Source of the DNA: a virus
Length of the DNA: 48,272 nt
Reading direction: 5' to 3' (one strand)
Virus record (IMG/VR): IMGVR_UViG_3300034104_006230
Location: 1-48,272 of that record
Shown here: positions 40,854-47,288 of the stretch, piece after piece
How positions within the stretch are numbered: the stretch's first letter is position 1
Layout of the letters: each line of letters opens with the position of its first letter
Translations under genes and position numbers: made by a program
Notes under the pieces: generated by a model
Database searches by the model: none
What the model was told of the DNA's origin: nothing
The model's input: only the letters and a program-made list of their open reading frames with translations

Positions 40854-41573
40854 TTATTTTGTGAATATACCTTTTTTGATCATTCTATCAAGAATGTTGG
40901 CACATGCTATATCTAATGCCTTTTTAGTTGCAATTGATATGGTAGACTGATTAAATTTAATTGGATCAACTGTTGCGTCTGATAATAGTGTTAACTCTCT
41001 ACTTGTTTTAGCTTCACCCAAACCAGATGCCCCGAAGACAATACCTGTTTCGGCATTGGTAAATCTAACTTGTAAACCAATTCTTGTAACCATATTATCT
41101 TTAATTCCGTCCTTTAAGTTGATTGTCTCATCTTCAGAAATAGAATAATCATAACATTCAATAGTTACAAAATACTCAGCTAGATTAATCTTACCTCTAC
41201 CATCTAGTTTATTTTCAGAAATCCCAGCTTGTGATGCTTGGAATTGTTTAACCATTCTATTTTTAATTTCGGTTTTATCTTCAGTAAATTTAAATCTATT
41301 TAAATTCTCTAGATATTCCATTGAGATATTTGCAACACCTAGACCGACTCTTTTTTCTTTTAATTCTGGGTACATTTCATATACTTCATCTGATATACCC
41401 GCTTTTAAAATTTGTATAGGTATTTGTGGACCATCATAATCAAGATATGCTGAAATATCTTTTTTCTTTTCAAAATCAGCTTTATATTCTTCTGTTTTTG
41501 TTTTCCCTATTGTTTGGGCATTTGACGTTATACCGATTAGTATAATCGATAGTAATAGAAATATTTTTTTCAT
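40854..41573 (-). CDS. CsgG-like exported protein
   Basis: 239 residues from ATG 41573 (an upstream in-frame codon at 41621 is not needed). Signal peptide MKKIFLLLSIILIGITSNA, cleavage before Q20. The core resembles CsgG family proteins: RVGLGVANISM, then NRMVKQFQAS, LAEYFVTIECYDYSI, GLQVRFTNAETGIVFGASGLGEA, and a terminal helix LDIACANILDRMI. CsgG forms the outer-membrane curli channel; this protein has no lipobox Cys, which true CsgG needs. A CsgG-fold periplasmic or outer-membrane protein is the best reading. CsgG-like genes are known in some cyanophages. Own octamer at 41588. Confidence 0.55.
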   Translation of the reverse strand: MKKIFLLLSIILIGITSNAQTIGKTKTEEYKADFEKKKDISAYLDYDGPQIPIQILKAGISDEVYEMYPELKEKRVGLGVANISMEYLENLNRFKFTEDKTEIKNRMVKQFQASQAGISENKLDGRGKINLAEYFVTIECYDYSISEDETINLKDGIKDNMVTRIGLQVRFTNAETGIVFGASGLGEAKTSRELTLLSDATVDPIKFNQSTISIATKKALDIACANILDRMIKKGIFTK

Positions 41574-41587
41574 ATGTTTTGTTTTAA

Positions 41588-41595
41588 AATAAATA
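41588..41595 (-). promoter_or_regulatory. Candidate late promoter TATTTATT
   Basis: On the minus strand TATTTATT lies 14 nt before the ATG at 41573. Confidence 0.4.
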
Positions 41596-41597
41596 TA

Positions 41598-41622
41598 AAT
41601 GGGGAATATTAACTTCCCCATT
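41598..41622 (-). terminator. Intrinsic terminator after small membrane gene
   Basis: A perfect 9-bp stem (AATGGGGAA / TTCCCCATT, loop of 7 nt) followed on the minus strand by TATATTTATTTT. It ends the run of holin-like genes just after the 41625 stop and overlaps the following promoter-like octamer. Confidence 0.75.
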
Positions 41623-41624
41623 AT

Positions 41625-41843
41625 TTATTTACTATACCAAATATTTTCTGGATTATTTTTAAACCTACCATCGATCTTCCATGTTATCTCGTTGGCGATT
41701 CTTGCCATTTCTTCATCCTGGTTTGTCGATATTAAAAACACGCCGTATAGTTGGAATGCTAGAGCGAACATGATCCATGCACCAGTTAATGCTAGGAATG
41801 TGTTGAATAATAAATTTTTACCTTTAGTTAATATATTTTTCAT
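41625..41843 (-). CDS. Small single-helix membrane protein
   Basis: 72 residues. One hydrophobic helix (LLFNTFLALTGAWIMFALAFQLYGVFLI in outline, about 10-38), preceded by a basic N-terminus (MKNILTKGKN) and followed by a charged soluble tail ending ENIWYSK. N-in topology expected from the positive-inside rule. It is in a run with two other membrane genes (41866, 42165), a possible lysis group. No family recognised. Confidence 0.55.
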   Translation of the reverse strand: MKNILTKGKNLLFNTFLALTGAWIMFALAFQLYGVFLISTNQDEEMARIANEITWKIDGRFKNNPENIWYSK

Positions 41844-41865
41844 CTTTAATTATAATGTTGTTTTT

Positions 41866-42126
41866 TTACCCCTCCACTTCCTCTTCTTTTTTAACGTTTT
41901 TGTTATTGATCCATTTGTCTACAGATGCAATACCAAACGCCCCAAGAGTGATAACTAAAAAGCCATCAAATATGAATTCGTTTATTACTAATGGTTTACC
42001 CATATAGCCTGTCACCAAATCAACAACTAATGCAATTACCATGCATATAAAAGATGAAAATCCGACTACCGATTTTTCGTTAATAGAGTTGTTGTCATTA
42101 AATAATTCCTTTAAGAAACTTGCCAT
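41866..42126 (-). CDS. Holin-like two-helix membrane protein
   Basis: 86 residues with two transmembrane helices (VVGFSSFICMVIALVVDLVTGYM and FDGFLVITLGAFGIASV, outline), an N-terminal amphipathic segment (FLKELFNDNNSINEKS) and a charged C-terminus (KNVKKEEEVEG). This is the size, topology and charged tail of class II phage holins, and similar FLKELF...N-starting proteins are annotated as holins in other phages. No endolysin gene is seen in this window. Call based on topology and context. Confidence 0.5.
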   Translation of the reverse strand: MASFLKELFNDNNSINEKSVVGFSSFICMVIALVVDLVTGYMGKPLVINEFIFDGFLVITLGAFGIASVDKWINNKNVKKEEEVEG

Positions 42127-42164
42127 GTTTTTAAATTTTGTTTTTAAATTTTGTTTATTTTTAT

Positions 42165-42767
42165 TTATCCTTCCATTGTCATTTCTGCGTAATCATCTCT
42201 GATCTTACCGCACTTCAAACATTCTTCAGTACCATCACCGTCTAAGTCACCCCAAACGTGTTCACACTGTCTGTGTGCGAAATATTCATCGATTTTACCA
42301 TCACCATCGAAATCTAAACCATCCATTACACCATCTCCATCTTCATCGATTTCAACACCTTTCTTTTCAGTAGGTAATTCCGATATTTTAGGTAATGTTA
42401 CTGTTTCTTCGGTCTTCGGTAATACTAATGGTGCAGTTGACATTGGTGTAATTGGGTTATTTGGCATATCTGCAGTATTGCTTAATGATGTACCATCCTC
42501 TTCGTCCATTTTTTGTACTAACATCTTATCTTTGTCTGTATCACTAAACCAGTAATCAATGATTTTACCATAAGAACCAATGAAAGCTCCTAACAATAAT
42601 AAAAGAAGTTCTTTCCATTCACCCTCAATTGCGGATTTATTCAAAATTGCTCCGAATATACCCATTATGATAATCATAAAACCACCTAAAACGATAGCCG
42701 TGATGAACCATCTACGTTTCATCATGTTACTTAATAATTCTTTAAATCCGCTAGCTTGTTGTTCCAT
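42165..42767 (-). CDS. Membrane protein with Ca-binding loops and Cys/His cluster
   Basis: 200 residues. Two N-terminal hydrophobic helices (about 21-42 and 53-70) are followed by WFSDTDKDKMLVQKMDE, a stretch that also follows helices in some phage holin-like proteins. A disordered linker (about 90-138) leads to two adjacent Asp-rich 12-residue loops, DEDGDGVMDGLD (141-152) and DFDGDGKIDEYF (152-163), typical of EF-hand or thrombospondin-type-3 calcium sites. C168-x-H170 and C183-x2-C186 flank a third DLDGDG segment, like a zinc ribbon. An unusual fusion. Confidence 0.6.
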   Translation of the reverse strand: MEQQASGFKELLSNMMKRRWFITAIVLGGFMIIIMGIFGAILNKSAIEGEWKELLLLLLGAFIGSYGKIIDYWFSDTDKDKMLVQKMDEEDGTSLSNTADMPNNPITPMSTAPLVLPKTEETVTLPKISELPTEKKGVEIDEDGDGVMDGLDFDGDGKIDEYFAHRQCEHVWGDLDGDGTEECLKCGKIRDDYAEMTMEG

Positions 42768-42773
42768 ATTATA

Positions 42774-43100
42774 TTACCATTTAGGGGCTTCTTCTTTAAA
42801 TTCGTCGCCTTCTTTTTTCTTAGTTTTAGTTGCAGGTTGTGCTGGCTGAGCTGCCGGTTTTTCAACCACCCTTTCTTTAATAACTGTAGTTCCACCAGCT
42901 TGTTGAGCTTGTTGATTAGAGTTGGTGATATTAATTACCGGTGCGGCTTGTTGTACAGGGGCATCATCTTTTTCACCACCTGTTATTTGGGTTACCCCCC
43001 AAGTACCTAATCCCATTACTGCTGTTGTTGCAACACCAATAATTGTTTTTTTAAGACCTGACCAAGTACCATCATTTGTGTTTTCTACTTCTTCTGACAT
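42774..43100 (-). CDS. Hypothetical membrane protein with disordered tail
   Basis: 108 residues. A single hydrophobic helix (TIIGVATTAVMGLGTWGVTQI, about 19-39) follows an acidic N-terminus; the rest is Gln/Ala/Pro/Lys-rich and disordered, ending KKKEGDEFKEEAPKW. No lipobox. It is 6 nt upstream of the 42165 gene and 18 nt downstream of a lipoprotein gene on the same strand, so it is likely in the same transcript. Possibly a membrane anchor or small spanin-like part, without firm evidence. Confidence 0.55.
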   Translation of the reverse strand: MSEEVENTNDGTWSGLKKTIIGVATTAVMGLGTWGVTQITGGEKDDAPVQQAAPVINITNSNQQAQQAGGTTVIKERVVEKPAAQPAQPATKTKKKEGDEFKEEAPKW

Positions 43101-43117
43101 TGTTTTATATTTAAATT

Positions 43118-43498
43118 TTAGTTTATTTTATTGAAATCTGTTATTCCTAATTGTTTACCATTAGCATCGAATAACCCAATTCTGTATGCTGATGAAGGTA
43201 ATGCGTTAGTATAAACTTTTAATACGTTATCTCCAGCAACAACATTCATAGTCTCTTTAGAAACTACTCTATTTGAGATATCAAATATTCTAATTGTTAC
43301 TGATCCGGCTGTTTCTGTTTTAACATTCATGGCAACCTCAGATGTTACGAAAGCTGTTTGTAATTTAATACCCACAGAACTTGCCATCTTAAGATCTTCA
43401 GATATTGCCTGTGGTGCGGGTAAAATATCGTCTTTATAACATCCACTTAAAATTGTGGATATTAATACAATTAAGAGGGTTTTTTTCATTTTTGCCAT
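43118..43498 (-). CDS. Lipoprotein with Por/T9SS sorting-domain-like fold
   Basis: 126 residues; a second ATG at 43489 (MKKTLLIVLIST) may be the true start. Lipobox L-S-G-C follows the hydrophobic signal. The mature part has a beta-sandwich pattern like a T9SS type-A sorting domain: VTIRIFDISNRVVSKETMNV, then AGDNVLKVYTNALPSSAYRIGLFDANGKQLGI. In type IX secretion this domain is C-terminal on large cargo; here it is a whole lipoprotein. Neighbour 43504 has the same pattern, so they are probable paralogues. Likely outer-membrane facing. Confidence 0.6.
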   Translation of the reverse strand: MAKMKKTLLIVLISTILSGCYKDDILPAPQAISEDLKMASSVGIKLQTAFVTSEVAMNVKTETAGSVTIRIFDISNRVVSKETMNVVAGDNVLKVYTNALPSSAYRIGLFDANGKQLGITDFNKIN

Positions 43499-43503
43499 TT
43501 TTT

Positions 43504-43845
43504 TTACTTTACAATTATTGTTGTCTTTTTTAGTTGGTTTCTACTTCCATCCTCAAGAACTAAATATAAATATCTAACTTGTAGTGATTTGGTATAAATT
43601 TTTTTAATATTCTCGCCACTTTGACCGGCAAATTTTTCCCGGCTTATTACTTGCCCAGTTTCTTTGTCTATTAATGTCAAAAAGTATGTCCCAGCCGACG
43701 GCAAGTCAAAATAAATTGATTGGTTATCAATTACGTTACTTTCACCAACATTAAATATCTTTTCAACAGGTGGTTCTGGTGTTGGTAACTCTGGTTTAGT
43801 ACAACCCCACAGTAAAACAAGTAATACAAATGATATTTTTTTCAT
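43504..43845 (-). CDS. Lipoprotein with T9SS sorting-domain-like fold
   Basis: 113 residues. Signal peptide MKKISFVLLVLLWG with lipobox-like L-W-G-C at Cys15 (Trp at the -2 position is uncommon), then a Pro-rich spacer (TKPELPTPEPP). The C-terminal 80 residues read like the last strands of a T9SS-type sorting domain: GTYFLTLIDKETGQVISREKF, then SGENIKKIYTKSLQVRYLYLVLEDG. Resembles its neighbour 43118 in layout. Cotranscribed with 43849 (3 nt apart). Confidence 0.6.
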   Translation of the reverse strand: MKKISFVLLVLLWGCTKPELPTPEPPVEKIFNVGESNVIDNQSIYFDLPSAGTYFLTLIDKETGQVISREKFAGQSGENIKKIYTKSLQVRYLYLVLEDGSRNQLKKTTIIVK

Positions 43846-43848
43846 ATA

Positions 43849-44742
43849 TTAAAATTGAAAGTTTGTTCCTATCATAAACATTATTGGGTTGGCTTTTTTA
43901 TATCCTACTGATTCTGATAATTTATCCCAAGTCCTATTAAATCTTATATTCGTATTTAAAACAAATCTTTTAGTTATTTTCCAATCCATAGATGTGCCAT
44001 AATATAAATCCAAATTGAAATCATCCATATATCCTAAATCCGATTCAGTGCCATCTTTGAATACTTTGTAGATATCACTCATAGCAAATATTTGTGGAGA
44101 TATATTGACTCTCTTGGTTTTTATTGTATAAGTGTACATTAGCATTCCTTTATATGTGGTTTCTGATGATGACGGCATTTGCGGATAAATTAAATCCAAA
44201 AAGTCACCATTAGCATCTACAGTATATTTTCCTTCCCACTCACCTTGATATACCCCCCAATATGTTTTTGAAGCAATTAGACTATATCCGAATGTTCCAA
44301 ACTTTTTAGTTCTGAATACATCTATGAATGAAAGATTGATATCTTTTTGGAAATCAAAATCCGTTGAATAAAATGTTTGTAAAGTGGTTGTTCTCTTATC
44401 AGTATTTCTACTAAAACCATAACCAACACCATAGTAATTCCATATAGGGTTTATTGATGTTGAGAATGAATGAGTCCATTTACCATTTTGAGATGATTTA
44501 CTATAACCTAAATTTAATGTACTTGAAACTTGTTTTCCAATTATACCGACTGATAAGTTTGAAGACGATAATACATCTTTTGAAAAATCAATATATGATT
44601 GTAGTATTCCTATATCATTCCAGTCATCACTTTCCCCAAATAATTCTTTTGGTGAAAGTTGTAATGTGTCTGGTTTTACAATTTGTGCATTCGTAACAAA
44701 TGTTGTACAAATTAGTGACAATATGATTATTAGTTTTTTCAT
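43849..44742 (-). CDS. Exported beta-barrel-like outer-membrane protein
   Basis: 297 residues. Signal peptide MKKLIIILSLICTTFVTNA with cleavage before Q20. From about residue 60 the sequence alternates aromatic strands and short turns (STLNLGYSKSSQNGKWTHSFSTSINPIW, GVGYGFSRNTDKR, LIASKTYWGVYQG), ending with MFMIGTNFQF, a C-terminal Phe as in many outer-membrane barrels. KRVNISPQIFAMSD and DWKITKRFVLNTNIRF match the SPQxFxM and DYKITKRFGFTVNY segments of the 38563 gene, so the two share a barrel type. Role in the host membrane unknown. Confidence 0.65.
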   Translation of the reverse strand: MKKLIIILSLICTTFVTNAQIVKPDTLQLSPKELFGESDDWNDIGILQSYIDFSKDVLSSSNLSVGIIGKQVSSTLNLGYSKSSQNGKWTHSFSTSINPIWNYYGVGYGFSRNTDKRTTTLQTFYSTDFDFQKDINLSFIDVFRTKKFGTFGYSLIASKTYWGVYQGEWEGKYTVDANGDFLDLIYPQMPSSSETTYKGMLMYTYTIKTKRVNISPQIFAMSDIYKVFKDGTESDLGYMDDFNLDLYYGTSMDWKITKRFVLNTNIRFNRTWDKLSESVGYKKANPIMFMIGTNFQF

Positions 44743-45002
44743 TAGTTTATTTTAATGTATTTTGGTGTTTTCCAAGGGTCTGAATAATATTCACCACTCT
44801 TCCATTTTTTTATTTTAAATCTTGCCATATCTTCGGAATAATAAACAATATTATCATCATACCATTTATCAAACCCAACTTTTCTCATTGGCAAATACAA
44901 TGAATAACCAGTTCCATCATATTGTATTATTTTAATTTTATAACTGGTGGTACAAGATGAAATAATTAAAAACAAAACAAATAGTAATAATATCTTTTTC
45001 AT
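44742..45002 (-). CDS. Small lipoprotein
   Basis: 86 residues. Signal peptide with lipobox I-S-S-C (Cys17) followed by TTSYKIKIIQYDGTGYSLYLPMRKVGF and an aromatic C-terminus (YYSDPWKTPKYIKIN). Short strands suggest a small beta domain. It abuts both neighbours (1-nt overlaps), placing it in one transcript with the cohesin-like protein and the barrel. No family recognised. Confidence 0.65.
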   Translation of the reverse strand: MKKILLLFVLFLIISSCTTSYKIKIIQYDGTGYSLYLPMRKVGFDKWYDDNIVYYSEDMARFKIKKWKSGEYYSDPWKTPKYIKIN

Positions 45003-47287
45003 TAATTTATTTTTATTTTTAATTGTGTACCATTTTTATTCACAGCATCTGTGGTTGATATTGATGTTAATCCCAATAGTCCTTGAATACCAATTTTTGG
45101 TATAAATGTTATTTTATATTCTGTTGTTTTATCTAATAATGTTGATCCATCAGTAATCAACGATCCTAATGTAATGTAATAACCTTTGTTCACCCCAAAA
45201 TTTGTTGGATTACCTTTTGTTATAAAATCAACCTTTTGAAATTCTAAAGCTGTATTATCATAGTTTAATTGAAATTGTGTACCAACTAATTCTTGTTGTA
45301 ATGGATCTACAGATATTGTTATTATAACTTTACCACCAACATTTTCACCCATTAAAGATGCATTAATTTGATTAGAAACTGTATTAGTTGTTAAACTCAT
45401 AGTTCTATATGAATTAGTAGCGACACTACTTACAGTTTGTTGTGCTGAATGGGATAAGTTTACATCACCTAACCAAGTTACACTAATATTATATGTGTTA
45501 TTTAATGATCCCAATGTAAATGGTATAAGGTTACGAGTTGAATTAAATTTAGTCCCCCAATTGCTGGTTGTTATTGCATCATAATCTGATTTATTATATA
45601 ATTTCATCAAATATGTTAATGCTGTGGATTGTGAAAGTGTTTGAACACCTGTTAAATGTTGTAATAATTTGTATGTATCTGCTTCATTGAAGACACCATT
45701 ACCATCTACATCCGCATTTAAATATTGAATACCATTTGTTAACCCTAATCCTGTTTGATTTCCAAATATTCCATTATCCGCCAATTCTTTAAACGCTAAA
45801 AACACATCTGTTACCGTTACAATACTACTATATAATGTGTTTAATTCCGTTTGATTTGAATGTGTTAATTCCATCCCATGTGGTTTATACCCCATTATTG
45901 GTGAGAAAGTAAATTCAGCTCTCGTTCCATACCAACCATCTTGTAATCTTAATTGAGATTGAAATGTTGATGAGGTTATTTTACTTGTCAAATTACCAGG
46001 CATTATATAAGTTTTCCAAAAACCACTTACATTATTAACAGTAACCGGCCCATCGTATATATCAAATAATTTAATCGATGTTACATTATTTGGAGACACT
46101 CCTGTTCCATCAAATTCTCTTTCGTCTATTAGTAATTGATGCCCACCTAAATTTGCATCATATGGATTTATTATTGCCCATTCAACCTGCCCAGCAGATG
46201 TTGTAGCTCTAATCCCACCATTTGAAACTTTTGCAGTATCTAATAAACTTGTCAAATCCACCTTACCCAAACCACTTAATTGTCTAGCCGTTCCGTTTAC
46301 TATATTCCAAGTATTATTTGTATATGTGTATCCTTTTGCCGAAAATTTAGTTTCATCAACATTACCACCAAAATCAACATTGAATGATGCTCTTAATACT
46401 TCTCCATTTGAGTGAGTTACACTATTAGTATAGAATTCAGTAAATGTTGCATCATCGGGGTTAGTCCAAGTTCCAAATTCAACTACATAAGCACAACTAA
46501 AGTTATTAGGTAAATCATTCCATTGAGAACCACCACCCCATTTTGTTACTGCGTAATCTTCATTACCACTATTGTTTGGTTCACCACCTGCCCAGTTATT
46601 GTATTGACCTACTATGTTTCCGTTTGTTTGTCCGTTTGATGTTTTGATTAAAGTTCCTGCTTCAGGTCCTGCATCAATTCTCCATTGTCCTTCAACTGCT
46701 TCATCCGTTAATGCAAACCAAATACTAGCTTGCGGAACATTGGCAAATATAAAAGCATCTTCCGAAGCAGATGTTATCGTTACCAAATAACCTTGCTGAC
46801 CTTTGAATGTTTGTTGAGATGATAGTGTTCTTGCATTTGTATAAGTTGCTCCGCTTGATATTGGTCTATAAAAGTGTCCATTAACACCATTGTAAAAATA
46901 ACCAACAGGATTTACAGTTGCTGCAACTGATAATTGAACATTACCAACCACTGAACCTGTGTTTATTTTTAATGATGCTAATGCAGTATTAATATCTGCC
47001 ATCGTTCCCAATACCACTAAACGAGTTTTATTACCCGTTAGTGTAAATCCACTTGCTGCAATTAATCCTCGTGTATCGTTAAGGTAAAAGGTGGTATTTG
47101 TCGATGGATTTATTAAACTGATTGATGCCAGTAAGGTGGATGTCGCACTAAATCCACTCAATACAAATCCACTTCCATCTTGTGCAGTTGTGGATGGTAT
47201 AAACGATTTAGAGTCCGGGGCAGATACACTCTGTCCGAACCCTAAAAATGAGATTAGTAAAAAACATATTACTAATAATTTCTTCAT
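45002..47287 (-). CDS. Exported protein with C-type lectin, dockerin-like and cohesin-like parts
   Basis: 761 residues from ATG 47287 (the TTG at 47296 overlaps the upstream stop). Signal peptide ends LGFG before Q19. Residues about 127-273 are a C-type lectin-like domain: TYTNARTLSS, SIWFALTDEAVEGQWRI, WAGGEPNNSGNEDYAV, WNDLPNNFSCAYVVEF. About 490-548 is dockerin-like: VTVTDVFLAF and a calcium loop DVDGNGVFNEAD (526-537), then LLQHLTG. About 637-761 is cohesin-like: VGGKVIITISV, GTQFQLNYDNTALEFQKV. A cohesin-like and a dockerin-like part in one phage protein is unusual. Adhesion or surface assembly is a plausible role. Confidence 0.65.
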   Translation of the reverse strand: MKKLLVICFLLISFLGFGQSVSAPDSKSFIPSTTAQDGSGFVLSGFSATSTLLASISLINPSTNTTFYLNDTRGLIAASGFTLTGNKTRLVVLGTMADINTALASLKINTGSVVGNVQLSVAATVNPVGYFYNGVNGHFYRPISSGATYTNARTLSSQQTFKGQQGYLVTITSASEDAFIFANVPQASIWFALTDEAVEGQWRIDAGPEAGTLIKTSNGQTNGNIVGQYNNWAGGEPNNSGNEDYAVTKWGGGSQWNDLPNNFSCAYVVEFGTWTNPDDATFTEFYTNSVTHSNGEVLRASFNVDFGGNVDETKFSAKGYTYTNNTWNIVNGTARQLSGLGKVDLTSLLDTAKVSNGGIRATTSAGQVEWAIINPYDANLGGHQLLIDEREFDGTGVSPNNVTSIKLFDIYDGPVTVNNVSGFWKTYIMPGNLTSKITSSTFQSQLRLQDGWYGTRAEFTFSPIMGYKPHGMELTHSNQTELNTLYSSIVTVTDVFLAFKELADNGIFGNQTGLGLTNGIQYLNADVDGNGVFNEADTYKLLQHLTGVQTLSQSTALTYLMKLYNKSDYDAITTSNWGTKFNSTRNLIPFTLGSLNNTYNISVTWLGDVNLSHSAQQTVSSVATNSYRTMSLTTNTVSNQINASLMGENVGGKVIITISVDPLQQELVGTQFQLNYDNTALEFQKVDFITKGNPTNFGVNKGYYITLGSLITDGSTLLDKTTEYKITFIPKIGIQGLLGLTSISTTDAVNKNGTQLKIKIN

Positions 47288-47288
47288 A

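Noticed and set aside
43118-43845. Curli fibre subunits next to the CsgG-like gene
   Set aside because: No CsgA-type S-x5-Q-x-G-x2-N-x-A-x3-Q repeats are seen in the small exported proteins.
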